From a virus: a stretch of DNA of 22,297 bases. Numbering within the stretch: the stretch's first letter is position 1; each line of letters begins with the position of its first letter. The stretch lies in IMG/VR virus record IMGVR_UViG_3300020380_000300, positions 1 to 22,297 of that record. The stretch is one strand, 5' to 3'. The notes below the pieces were generated by a model. The model was not told the origin of the DNA and made no database searches. It was given only the letters and a program-made list of their open reading frames with translations. A program made the position numbers and the translations under genes. Below, in pieces: positions 6,805-14,045 of the stretch.

Positions 6805-7062
6805 TTAATTCTCTTTATTTTCCAGTACTTTTTTTATACCTCTAGAGAATTTTTTAGCATCTCCACTTTTAATGCTGTTTATTAATCTACGTTCTAAATC
6901 CAATGCATCTTCTGGACTGTAGGATTCATGTAGTATGTCTTTTAAATTTTGTACACTTGTTACAACATGTTGTACTCTATTTTCTAGAACATGGTGCTTA
7001 TCTCTGTCGACAGAAATTTGCTGAAGTTCTTCTAAAATTGTTCTAGATTTTTTAATAGACAT
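6805..7062 (-). CDS. Small helical protein conserved in T4-like marine phages
   Basis: The protein has 85 residues and is predicted mostly helical and charged, with heptad-like spacing (ENRVQHVVTSVQNLKDIL) and a C-terminus rich in Lys and Glu (LERRLINSIKSGDAKKFSRG). I recall similar short proteins in cyanophage genomes, without a known function. Its start has an AGGGA ribosome site, and a GATAAATA late box lies at 7085-7092 in the gap after the helicase gene. It is therefore the likely first gene of the late operon that continues into 5676-6803, 4391-5674 and 3601-4389, though read-through from the helicase operon is also possible. Confidence 0.75.
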   Translation of the reverse strand: MSIKKSRTILEELQQISVDRDKHHVLENRVQHVVTSVQNLKDILHESYSPEDALDLERRLINSIKSGDAKKFSRGIKKVLENKEN

Positions 7063-7084
7063 ATTTTTAATTCCCTATATCTTG

Positions 7085-7092
7085 TATTTATC
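7085..7092 (-). promoter_or_regulatory. T4-type late promoter box (GATAAATA)
   Basis: The box lies in the short gap after the helicase gene, 22 bases before the start at 7062. It could switch on 6805-7062 and the downstream late genes after replication genes have been read from the primase promoter. Confidence 0.62.
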
Positions 7093-7094
7093 AA

Positions 7095-8477
7095 TTATAG
7101 GTCATTTTTTTTCATAAACTCACGCATGTTTAATGCCTGATTTACAACTTCAGTAGATTCTGGTTCATCAGATTTAATAGAGTTACTTCTTTTTAGTTGG
7201 TCTAACAACCCACTAGATGTAACACTAATTGCTCCTTCATCATCTTCATCTAAATCTTCTACTCTAAGTGTATCAGGATTAAATTTCAAGTCTACTTTAC
7301 TACCTACACCACTGCTAGAACGTGTTTTCATAAACTGTATTTGATATCTGCCACGTTCTCTCATTGCATTGCTAGTAAAAATACCAATAACATTATCTGC
7401 TGTTTGTATTTTACTAATACCACCTGCTATATGATGGTGGTCAAATTCTATTTCTTCTACTGCACCCCTGTTCAACTGCGATGCTGTTACAAACAATGTG
7501 TTTGTTTCCATTGCTAAGTTTCTTAATTCTTCAGACACATACTTGTCTTTGATAAACAAATCACCTGGACTTACTCTTGCACTTATAGGACTCATTAAAT
7601 CTAAGTAGTCTACAAGTATTGCATCAACTTTTATGTCTGCGTTTATTTCATATTCTCTCACAAATGCTCTAATATCATTTGCATTTACACCATTAGGCAT
7701 TTGTTTTACTCTAAACTTACCAGCACCTTTACCTTTCATACGCACTTTTAAATCAACATCATCCATGTTACGCATAATTTCTTTTGTGCTGTATTGACTT
7801 ACCATTGCATCAAGACGCATACTAATAAGTTGTTCGCTCAATTCTAAACTAATGTAAACAACATTAAGTCCTGCTAAACTCCAATTCACACCTAAGTTCT
7901 GCAAGAATAAACTTTTACCTGCGCCACTACCACCAGCAAAGATTGTAATCTCTCCTTTGTTAAGTCCGCCATACAGTTTTTGGTCAATGTGTTTCCAGCC
8001 TGTGCTGACTGCACCTGCTTGGCTTTTTATGTGTTGTAATCTTTCTTTAGGATTTTCAAAATAATCCAATCCTAAATCTTTTACAAGACCTACTTGACTT
8101 GCTTCTTTGATTTTAGTTTCAACAGAACCATAATCCTGTTTCTCTAATAAATCAGTGCTGTCAAGTATTGCTTTCTCCAATGCTTTGTGTCTACAAAATT
8201 GTTCAAATGTATCTAAGAACCATTCAATGTGATTGTCTGTTAATCCATCTATTCGTTCTAACTCTAAATTTGTTGTAGCACTTATTTGGTCTATTGTAGG
8301 AATACTGCTATAATCTGTTGCATGTTCTTTTAAAAACTTTACTGCACTTTGAAACTTCCTATTAAACATATATGGTTCAATAATATTGTTTACCCTAACA
8401 AATAGTTCAGGATCTGTAATTAAAAAATTTAAAAACAGTTGTTGTATCTCTTCTGTATATTCTTGTATATTATCCAT
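7095..8477 (-). CDS. Replicative DNA helicase, DnaB/T4 gp41 family
   Basis: The protein has 460 residues, close to T4 gp41. It unwinds duplex DNA at the phage fork and works with the primase encoded just upstream. The N-terminal region (about 1-150) is helical, as in the DnaB primase-interaction part. The RecA-like core has Walker A GGSGAGKS at 182-189, LELSEQ near 211-216, Walker B ILVDYLD at about 287-293, the TASQLNRG motif near 335-342, and MKTRSSSGVG near 389-398 that may supply an arginine finger. The acidic C-terminal tail (EDLDEDDEG) and a helical end may serve partner binding. The start overlaps the SGNH-like gene by eight bases, so the three-gene order primase, SGNH-like, helicase is translationally coupled. 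Confidence 0.95.
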   Translation of the reverse strand: MDNIQEYTEEIQQLFLNFLITDPELFVRVNNIIEPYMFNRKFQSAVKFLKEHATDYSSIPTIDQISATTNLELERIDGLTDNHIEWFLDTFEQFCRHKALEKAILDSTDLLEKQDYGSVETKIKEASQVGLVKDLGLDYFENPKERLQHIKSQAGAVSTGWKHIDQKLYGGLNKGEITIFAGGSGAGKSLFLQNLGVNWSLAGLNVVYISLELSEQLISMRLDAMVSQYSTKEIMRNMDDVDLKVRMKGKGAGKFRVKQMPNGVNANDIRAFVREYEINADIKVDAILVDYLDLMSPISARVSPGDLFIKDKYVSEELRNLAMETNTLFVTASQLNRGAVEEIEFDHHHIAGGISKIQTADNVIGIFTSNAMRERGRYQIQFMKTRSSSGVGSKVDLKFNPDTLRVEDLDEDDEGAISVTSSGLLDQLKRSNSIKSDEPESTEVVNQALNMREFMKKNDL

Positions 8478-9231
8478 ATAGTTTATTTAACTCACTTTGT
8501 ACGTGATTGTATATTAATTTATGACCTTTTTCGTTTGGATGACCATCGTTTTGGCTAACGACATTCTGGTTCATCATGTGTGTCATAGGTGTTTTAGTCC
8601 ATTTAGTTAGATCCATTTGGTTAAAAAGGCTTTTTTCAAAATCAGTTAAAGCAATCTCTAAGTCAAATGTATAGTTATTTTTCATATTAGGCAAATGATT
8701 TTCAAAAGACATACTAGTAAAAATATAGTCTATGTTTTTTGTTTCTAATAAATTTTGCAAGGACAGAACATTTTTAAAATAGTCTGTTCTATAGTCTTGC
8801 AAAGTTTTTGCATATAACACATCATAATTCAGCCCTTCACTAATTTTTTCATATGACTTGAGAATACTTTTCATTTTAGGATTATCTCTGTTCATATGTT
8901 CATAATTATCTGTGTGATATCCATAAAGGTTTTCGCCATCTTGGCAAAAGTTTACCCAATTTTTTATTCTGTCTGAATACCTTTCTTTTCTATGTATTGC
9001 TGTCCATTGTATAATAACTAAGTCATAAAAATTTTTATCTAGTTCTTCTACACTTGTTCTAAAAATTTTATCATTGCTATTTCCACCTATAGCAATATTG
9101 TTTACAGTATGTTGTTCTTCGAAATGGCTTGCCCAAGTTTTTTGACCATTGTTTGTAATCATACTTGTAAATTCATCGTGTATTACTTCTGAACCTCCTG
9201 TAAAACTACATCCGTTAATTAATATGTTCAT
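8470..9231 (-). CDS. SGNH-hydrolase-like protein between primase and helicase
   Basis: The protein has 253 residues. It has three blocks of the SGNH/GDSL hydrolase fold: NGCSFTGG at 6-13 with Ser9 as possible nucleophile, IGGNSND at about 48-54 with the oxyanion Gly and Asn, and DGHPNEKGH at 229-237 with the Asp and His of the catalytic dyad. There is no signal peptide, so it should act in the cytoplasm. Members of this fold hydrolyse esters of lipids, sugars or cell-wall glycans; the substrate here is not predictable. The start ATG overlaps the primase stop (ATGA), and its end overlaps the helicase start by eight bases. An esterase inside a replication operon is unusual. Confidence 0.72.
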   Translation of the reverse strand: MNILINGCSFTGGSEVIHDEFTSMITNNGQKTWASHFEEQHTVNNIAIGGNSNDKIFRTSVEELDKNFYDLVIIQWTAIHRKERYSDRIKNWVNFCQDGENLYGYHTDNYEHMNRDNPKMKSILKSYEKISEGLNYDVLYAKTLQDYRTDYFKNVLSLQNLLETKNIDYIFTSMSFENHLPNMKNNYTFDLEIALTDFEKSLFNQMDLTKWTKTPMTHMMNQNVVSQNDGHPNEKGHKLIYNHVQSELNKLYG

Positions 9232-10205
9232 AACATTTTAGCCTGTACTTGTATTTTTATTTTATTATCTGTTGCATATTTAATTATGCTATTTACAGTT
9301 AATAGTCTACCATAATGCTCTACTGCATCAGCGGCATCTTTGATACCATCTTTCCAAGGAGGAAAACTAACTTCCCATCCTAGTTCAATTGCTTTGTCAA
9401 TTAAATCCTTACCTGCTTCATCTCTGTCAGGACATAATATAACACGTTTGTTTAATTTGTCAATTAAATGTGCTTGTTCTGGAGTTACTCCATTTCCTAA
9501 TACACTAACACCATCTATAAGTATTGCATCAAATACTCCTTCTGTAACAATTACAAAATCTCTTTCACTGTTTACAAACCTGTCAATGTTAAACACATAT
9601 CCACTTTGTTGATTTTTTAGATACTTAGCAGTTTCTTTGTTTGGTGGATTTACATGTCTACCTGTCCACCCTACAAGTTTATTGTTATACAAAAACGGAA
9701 CTACTAATCTAGCATTATACATGCTGTCTCCAAAATGCATCAAAGGAAACTTTCCTAATAGTCCACGTTCTATTGCATATTGTTTTACTTTGTGATTGTC
9801 ATCTAAGTCTTCGACTAAACTGCAATCATCTGGCAAATCAACTTGTTTGAAATCTGCCGCACTATAGACATAATCATCTACTTCTTCTATTTCTAATACT
9901 TCGCCATACTTCATTAGATTAAGAACAACTGAGTGTATATCTTTTGCACCAACACCCAATGCTTCTGCTAATGCTTTGTATTTTTGCCCTAGTCTAGGAC
10001 TTGGAGACCAGCCTGTTGTAAAGTTACAATTAAAGCAATGATAACTTATTTTACTATTTGACTGTATTACGCCACCACGTTTACGTTTATCACTACACAT
10101 GGGACAATTGAATGTAGTCCAACCACTAGGAGTTTTGCCACTACTTATAGGCAAATTATCCATTAGTAATCTATGTACTTGGTCAACTAATTCATGATGA
10201 TGCAT
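9228..10205 (-). CDS. DNA primase, T4 gp61-like with zinc-binding and TOPRIM domains
   Basis: The protein has 325 residues, close to T4 gp61 (about 340), and makes RNA primers for lagging-strand synthesis. The N-terminal zinc-binding motif has Cys34, Cys37, Cys57 and Cys60 (CPMC and CFNC). The TOPRIM domain shows VTEGVFDA with Glu222 and PDRDEAGKD with Asp260 and Asp262, the metal-binding acidic residues. A consensus sigma70-like promoter (TTGACT-N16-TATAAT) ends six bases before the ATG and no Shine-Dalgarno sequence is present, so the transcript would be leaderless or nearly so. The next gene overlaps its stop by four bases. MHHHELVDQ at the N-terminus is notable for three His, of unknown meaning. 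Confidence 0.93.
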   Translation of the reverse strand: MHHHELVDQVHRLLMDNLPISSGKTPSGWTTFNCPMCSDKRKRGGVIQSNSKISYHCFNCNFTTGWSPSPRLGQKYKALAEALGVGAKDIHSVVLNLMKYGEVLEIEEVDDYVYSAADFKQVDLPDDCSLVEDLDDNHKVKQYAIERGLLGKFPLMHFGDSMYNARLVVPFLYNNKLVGWTGRHVNPPNKETAKYLKNQQSGYVFNIDRFVNSERDFVIVTEGVFDAILIDGVSVLGNGVTPEQAHLIDKLNKRVILCPDRDEAGKDLIDKAIELGWEVSFPPWKDGIKDAADAVEHYGRLLTVNSIIKYATDNKIKIQVQAKML

Positions 10206-10211
10206 AAATTT

Positions 10212-10239
10212 ATTATAACATCTTGGACATAAAAGTCAA
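10212..10239 (-). promoter_or_regulatory. Sigma70-like promoter of the primase operon
   Basis: The minus strand has TTGACT (10239-10234), a 16-base spacer and TATAAT (10217-10212). Six bases then separate -10 from the primase ATG, so the predicted start point is the A of ATG. The -35 overlaps the stop of the structural gene at 10240. Confidence 0.78.
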
Positions 10240-11070
10240 CTAGTTTCTGAGTAAAACTTTGTCTACAGAACCTGATGTTTTATCAAATTTTACTCTTAAC
10301 CAATTAGTGTTGATAACAAAGTTAAAAGGATCTATGCCATTGTATGCTGTACTGTAAGGTACTGCGGCTGTTCCAGCATCTCCTTGTACGTTTATATCAT
10401 ACCAATCTGACTCTTGTGTAGGTGCTGATTCTAATGCACTTCCTTGCATAGTAATATTGCCTACAAAGTCTGTCATATAAAATGCTACAGTATGTCTACT
10501 GTGCCTAAAGTTTTTGTCTTGGTTTCCGTACAATGAAGATGATACAAATGTGTTTGCGGCATCTCCTAATTCTGTGTTACCTGTTTGAGTAAATGTTGTT
10601 GCACTTTGTGATGCAATAGGTTCATACTCTAAACTGCTTCTGACTTCTAAATCTGTGATAATTCTATCATTTTGATTTGCATATAAAGGATTTTGAGACA
10701 CACCACTATCAGAACTTTCTGTAATTGAAATATGATAAAATCCAGGATTTAAATCTGTTAGGTCTCCAACAGTTAAATCTAACCTTGCTTCTCCTGATGT
10801 ACCACTGTTTACTAAACTAAGTGGTTTGAAAACTACTCTTCTGCTTGTGTTAGGATTTATAATACTTGCATATAGTGTTTTAGTGCTAAGATTTTGTAAA
10901 ACTCTATCTCTATTTCTTACATAAAAGTTTAATTGATTTGTCAATCCTTTATGTACAACTAATTTTGTTTGATTCATTGGTCTATTATCCACGTTTATAC
11001 CGTCCGAACTTAGAACTAAATCCACGGACTGGTTTCCTAAAATATAAATTGTATGTGCATTTCCTGACAT
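10240..11070 (-). CDS. Probable virion structural protein (baseplate/fibre type)
   Basis: The protein has 276 residues and is rich in Ser, Thr, Asn and beta-forming residues, without membrane or enzyme motifs. The N-terminal half (about 1-115), with LVVHKGLTNQLNFYVRNRDR and GFYHISITES, resembles domains of tail or baseplate proteins in T4-like marine phages; I recall this family as conserved but cannot name it. The C-terminal half (about 150-270) has further beta segments, including HTVAFYMTDFVGNITMQGS. A late box, GATAAATA, is at 11094-11101, divergent from the plus-strand late promoter, with a short leader and no strong ribosome site. The stop (TAG at 10240-10242) touches the -35 of the primase promoter. 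Confidence 0.75.
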   Translation of the reverse strand: MSGNAHTIYILGNQSVDLVLSSDGINVDNRPMNQTKLVVHKGLTNQLNFYVRNRDRVLQNLSTKTLYASIINPNTSRRVVFKPLSLVNSGTSGEARLDLTVGDLTDLNPGFYHISITESSDSGVSQNPLYANQNDRIITDLEVRSSLEYEPIASQSATTFTQTGNTELGDAANTFVSSSLYGNQDKNFRHSRHTVAFYMTDFVGNITMQGSALESAPTQESDWYDINVQGDAGTAAVPYSTAYNGIDPFNFVINTNWLRVKFDKTSGSVDKVLLRN

Positions 11071-11093
11071 ATTCTATACCATTATTATTACAG

Positions 11094-11101
11094 TATTTAT
11101 C
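11094..11101 (-). promoter_or_regulatory. T4-type late promoter box, minus half of a divergent pair
   Basis: GATAAATA on the minus strand lies 23 bases before the start of the gene at 10240-11070. Nine bases separate it from the plus-strand box at 11111-11118, so the two late promoters are arranged back to back. Confidence 0.65.
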
Positions 11102-11110
11102 TATATGAAC

Positions 11111-11118
11111 TATAAATA
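11111..11118 (+). promoter_or_regulatory. T4-type late promoter box, plus half, ending six bases before ATG
   Basis: TATAAATA on the plus strand is followed by TCATTG and then the ATG at 11125. The predicted start point is within a base or two of the ATG, with no Shine-Dalgarno sequence, so the transcript may be leaderless. Confidence 0.72.
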
Positions 11119-11124
11119 TCATTG

Positions 11125-11496
11125 ATGACTAAAGAAGAAGAACTCCAAGAGAAGTTTCCATTTTTAACTGGATTGTTGTTTGGCGAAAAAGAATTTGTAG
11201 GAATAGTTCAAAATCAAGACAAACAAATCATAAGTTTTTATGATATAGAAGGTTGTAAATCGGAAGAACACAAAAAATTAATGCTAGAGTATGGCGATTT
11301 ATGGTGGTGGGAAAGCAATAGACAACTCCCTATAGACATTTTTTTATATCATGAAATGCAAGACTTACAATATACATTAAGAACGTTTATGTTAAAAGAA
11401 ACAGAAGTATTATTTGGTCCTGTAACCAGTATGCAAAACATACTTAAAAAGAGAATAAAAAGAAGAAGTATCCAGTTGGTCAAAAAGGCAGACTAA
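11125..11496 (+). CDS. Conserved T4-like marine phage protein, only plus-strand gene
   Basis: The ATG at 11125 gives 123 residues; a TTG one codon upstream is less likely. The sequence is charged, with EYGDLWWWESNRQLPIDIF near residues 55-73 and a basic C-terminal end (ILKKRIKRRSIQLVKKAD). I recall this pattern (a WWWESNRQ motif and a KRIKRR tail) in T4-like cyanophage proteins of unknown function. It is the only convincing plus-strand gene. A perfect TATAAATA late box at 11111-11118 ends six bases before the ATG and no Shine-Dalgarno sequence is seen, so the mRNA may be leaderless. Its stop overlaps that of the convergent minus-strand gene (CTAA at 11493-11496). The basic tail suggests nucleic-acid or partner binding, as inference only. 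Confidence 0.82.
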   Translation: MTKEEELQEKFPFLTGLLFGEKEFVGIVQNQDKQIISFYDIEGCKSEEHKKLMLEYGDLWWWESNRQLPIDIFLYHEMQDLQYTLRTFMLKETEVLFGPVTSMQNILKKRIKRRSIQLVKKAD

Positions 11497-12059
11497 ACCT
11501 TATCAACCAAAAGATTCAATTGAACAAGAATAACCATTGCATAACCTATTGCATGGCTTCTCTTGAAAAAGTAGTCATCAGTCTTTTCCCATACTTCTTT
11601 TTCAATTACTTCCCAACTGTTTCCTACTAGATATCTTTTACCTGGTCTAATCATTGCAAGTATCATTGCTAATTGTTCTACAGTTTTAGGTGGATGTTGT
11701 TTGATAATATCAAAATGATTACCTATATGAAATAGTTTTTCAACAACTTCTTTATGTTCAAACAATTCCCACATAGGTTCTTGTGCAAGTAATCTATCCA
11801 AATGTGCTTCACTTTCAATTTCAGAGTAAACACTATTATTAAGAAAGTCTACTTTAAAATATCCCATCTCTTCTGCTTCTTTGTGGTCTATTGTGCTGAA
11901 CTCTTCTAAAGGAAAAGAAGGAATAGGCTGAAAATATACACCTGTGTTATGCTTTTCAAATGCATCTTCTCTTTTGATGCTGGCAGAAATATGGTCAACA
12001 AGATTTAAGAACTTGTCTCTATCTGCCATATCTATATCAACATCAAAATTAATTTTCAT
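11493..12059 (-). CDS. Miniature DNA polymerase III alpha-like palm/fingers protein
   Basis: The protein has 188 residues, against more than 1,100 in bacterial Pol III alpha, yet short blocks line up in the same order. NFDVDIDMADRD at 4-15 resembles the DFDVDF block with two catalytic Asp (here Asp6 and Asp8). KHNTGVYFQPIP at 36-47 resembles the block HAGGVVIAP. EEMGYFKVDFL at 63-73 resembles the block AGLVKFDFLG with the third catalytic Asp (here Asp71). EQLAMILAMIRPGK at 128-141 resembles the block EDMIALVALFRPGP. FKRSHAIGYAMV at 165-176 resembles the block FNKSHSAAYALV. The PHP domain, most of the fingers, the beta-binding and OB regions are absent. The E. coli blocks are from memory. It ends the uvsW operon, its start overlapping the previous stop (TAATG). 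Enzyme activity, decoy or regulatory roles are all possible. Confidence 0.8.
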   Translation of the reverse strand: MKINFDVDIDMADRDKFLNLVDHISASIKREDAFEKHNTGVYFQPIPSFPLEEFSTIDHKEAEEMGYFKVDFLNNSVYSEIESEAHLDRLLAQEPMWELFEHKEVVEKLFHIGNHFDIIKQHPPKTVEQLAMILAMIRPGKRYLVGNSWEVIEKEVWEKTDDYFFKRSHAIGYAMVILVQLNLLVDKV

Positions 12060-12325
12060 TATTTGCCTTTAATTTTATCTAACATTATTTGTGCATTATA
12101 ACATTCTTTTAGAGGATTGTCATCCTCTAAATCTTCTATTACTTTTAATAATGCTTCTAGTTTGTTAATTTTTTCTTTTGTAAGAACTGTTGGTTCTGGA
12201 ATAACATCTGTAGTGATAGTTAAGGTTGTATCATCTAATGTAAATGAATCCATTGTATAATCTGTAATTGTGATTGTGTCTGTTCCATCAATAGAAATAT
12301 AATTTGTATCATTCATGTTCGTCAT
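12059..12325 (-). CDS. Small acidic Thr/Asp-rich hypothetical protein
   Basis: The protein has 88 residues if started at 12325 (MTNMNDTNYIS), where GGAG lies eleven bases upstream; the in-frame ATG at 12316 is an alternative. The first half alternates Thr, Asp and Ile (DTITITDYTMDSFTLDDTTL), suggesting beta strands. The second half (about 50-86) is helical and charged (EKINKLEALLKVIEDLEDD). The split, beta then helix, resembles small phage proteins of unknown function. It overlaps the mazG-like gene by 17 bases and the polymerase-like gene by one base, so it is part of the tightly coupled nucleotide-metabolism operon. I do not recognise it. Confidence 0.7.
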   Translation of the reverse strand: MTNMNDTNYISIDGTDTITITDYTMDSFTLDDTTLTITTDVIPEPTVLTKEKINKLEALLKVIEDLEDDNPLKECYNAQIMLDKIKGK

Positions 12326-12569
12326 CGAAAAGTATGCTCCATTTCATAAGTTTTTGTTTCTTTTCTTCCATTCTATCTGCAATTTGTTCATCAGTAACTA
12401 AACCACTAATTTTCATAATCTCAATCATGGTCATAACGTCACCTACTTCATCTTGTAAATCTCGCAGATATTTTGTTTTGCCTTTACTACGAATCATTTT
12501 ACTACATGCTTGAATTAATTCTCCACATTCTTCCATAGTAATGACTAACATTTCTTCACGTTTTTTCAT
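12309..12569 (-). CDS. MazG-like nucleotide pyrophosphohydrolase
   Basis: The protein has 86 residues and belongs to the all-alpha NTP pyrophosphohydrolase fold. It shows the EExxE motif (MEECGELIQA at about 12-21) and DEVGDVMTMIE at about 40-50, which bind Mg2+ with the substrate phosphates. MazG-type enzymes of marine phages hydrolyse nucleoside triphosphates to monophosphates and may shape nucleotide pools; the substrate here is unknown. It is shorter than typical single-domain MazG proteins (about 100), with a helical acidic C-terminus. AGGAG precedes the start. The start overlaps the stop of the 35-residue membrane protein (ATGA), so the two are translationally coupled, and thyX lies just upstream. 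Confidence 0.82.
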   Translation of the reverse strand: MKKREEMLVITMEECGELIQACSKMIRSKGKTKYLRDLQDEVGDVMTMIEIMKISGLVTDEQIADRMEEKKQKLMKWSILFDDEHE

Positions 12570-12673
12570 AATGTAACTAATACTCCTAGAGGAATGCCAA
12601 TACTAAGACAAAATAGTATAAAACAAATTGCATAGTAAAATCCTCCTATTGTGAGATATAAAAAATCTCTCAT
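12566..12673 (-). CDS. 35-residue membrane protein between thyX and mazG-like genes
   Basis: The ATG at 12673-12671 opens 35 codons to a TGA at 12568-12566. The product begins MRDFLYLTIGGFYYAICFIL and continues FCLSIGIPLGVLVTL: a short polar start and then one long hydrophobic segment over most of its length. The start overlaps the thyX stop by four bases (ATGA) and the stop overlaps the mazG-like start by four bases (ATGA). GGAAAAG precedes the start as a ribosome site within the thyX end. The double four-base coupling, with no spare bases between the flanking genes, is the main evidence that it is real. Its function is unknown; a membrane-inserted regulator or accessory is possible. Confidence 0.75.
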   Translation of the reverse strand: MRDFLYLTIGGFYYAICFILFCLSIGIPLGVLVTL

Positions 12674-13374
12674 ATTTCTTTTCCTTTAAATTCTTCTGCA
12701 AGTGGAAATATATTAGCAATAACATCTGCTACTGCATGAGCAATTTTAATATGCTCTTTTTGTGTACCATTAGCACCACGTAATTCAATGTAGTGAATCC
12801 AACTACGCAACGTACCGTTCACATACATGCGGCTTACAGTATTGCCTTCAGGTAGTACTGCTCTTGCTTGTTCTTTGGCAATACCGTTACTTACAGCCCA
12901 TTTGTATGCTTCTGTGGCGGCGTCTATAACTGCTCGTTGTTTGTCGTGCCACTTCTCTGCTAACAATTCGTGTTGTGTTTTGTTACCGCCTTTGCCCATA
13001 TCAGCCAAGTCTAACTCAATGCTGTTTTGTCTGTTTTTAGGGTCTTGCAGTCTTGCTTCTCTAAATTCAAAACTTAGATCCTGTGTAGGGTCTGCATAAC
13101 GTTGACTAAACTCTTGGAAACTAAAACTTCTATGTCTTAGAATCTGTCTAGCAATGTCTCTGGTTGTTTCAATTTCCAAACATGCACTCACCATTTCAAG
13201 TGGGCTCCAATGTTTGTGTTTCATCAAATACTTCACAAGTTTTTCACTTGTTTCTTTATTATTCTGATTATCAGGATTACTTACCCTGGCACAATATGCC
13301 ACTAGATCCAATGCCGATTCACTTCGACCAGGAAATTGTGGTGATTGACTATAACTGATAATTTTTACGTTCAT
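12670..13374 (-). CDS. thyX: Flavin-dependent thymidylate synthase ThyX
   Basis: The protein has 234 residues, the usual ThyX length. It makes dTMP from dUMP with methylene-tetrahydrofolate and FAD, supplying thymine for AT-rich phage DNA. The signature RHRSFSFQEFSQRY lies at about 80-93 and fits the ThyX motif RHRxxSxxxxSxRY that binds FAD and dUMP. Further features are ARVSNP at about 29-34, the region HWSPLEMVSACLEIE at about 54-68 and a C-terminal RSWIHYIELRG with substrate-binding Arg at about 190-200. The stop overlaps the start of the 35-residue membrane protein (ATGA), and its own start overlaps the zinc-finger gene's stop. It sits in the uvsW operon. Confidence 0.95.
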   Translation of the reverse strand: MNVKIISYSQSPQFPGRSESALDLVAYCARVSNPDNQNNKETSEKLVKYLMKHKHWSPLEMVSACLEIETTRDIARQILRHRSFSFQEFSQRYADPTQDLSFEFREARLQDPKNRQNSIELDLADMGKGGNKTQHELLAEKWHDKQRAVIDAATEAYKWAVSNGIAKEQARAVLPEGNTVSRMYVNGTLRSWIHYIELRGANGTQKEHIKIAHAVADVIANIFPLAEEFKGKEI

Positions 13375-14045
13375 ATTTTTGCATCCTTACATGCTTGTTT
13401 GATTTCATTTACTTCTTCTTTATTAGCAGAAAACAACTTTAGCCAAAATGGAGGCTCAATGATATCTTCTATCATTTTTACTTGTTCACTGTTAAATCTT
13501 TTTAATAAATTATCACCTGTACTGCTAAGATATAATATCCAAGGACTTACTTTTGCACTTCTTAAATCATGTACTGCTCTTGAGGGCGAAACTTCTGTAA
13601 AGTAATTCTGCCAATCTGTTTCATTTTCTTTTCCCCATCCTGCAAGATATATTACAGTTCTTTCTAATGCTTTAAGACCAGGTTCTTTTCTAACATATTC
13701 TTTTAAATATTTGTCATACTGTTTATCTGTTGCCCATTGTTTAAGTTTTACACCTGTTCTAATCAAATGCTCTGTGTAACGTTCTGGTTCAAGCCATTCA
13801 TTTACTTGACATGCTCTACCATATTTTACAAATGCTTCATAGTATTGACTTTTTATAAACTCTTCCATAGTCTTAGGATTTTTAGCAGTAGTGTTTATTT
13901 CATAAAACATTTGGAAGGCTCTATGTGCTAAACGTATGTGGCTCATTTCTCTATCTGCCCAACGTCTTTTCTTTACGCACATATGGGCCGCAAGAGTTCT
14001 TTCGCTCATAAAACTTTTACCGCACCATTTACAATCCAAACTCAT
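13371..14045 (-). CDS. Zinc-finger protein conserved in T4-like marine phages
   Basis: The protein has 224 residues. The N-terminus has Cys5, Cys8, His21 and Cys23 (CX2CX12HXC), a C2HC-type zinc finger. The remainder is helical with the block KVSPWILYLSSTGDNLL near 165-181 and EPPFWLKLFSA near 198-208. I recognise this combination as a conserved T4-like cyanophage protein, commonly only labelled as zinc-finger protein; its function is unknown. It lies immediately before thyX, with its start overlapping the gp62-like stop by four bases (ATGA) and its own stop overlapping the thyX start. Its place next to replication genes and the zinc finger suggest nucleic-acid or protein binding during replication or transcription. 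Confidence 0.85.
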   Translation of the reverse strand: MSLDCKWCGKSFMSERTLAAHMCVKKRRWADREMSHIRLAHRAFQMFYEINTTAKNPKTMEEFIKSQYYEAFVKYGRACQVNEWLEPERYTEHLIRTGVKLKQWATDKQYDKYLKEYVRKEPGLKALERTVIYLAGWGKENETDWQNYFTEVSPSRAVHDLRSAKVSPWILYLSSTGDNLLKRFNSEQVKMIEDIIEPPFWLKLFSANKEEVNEIKQACKDAKI

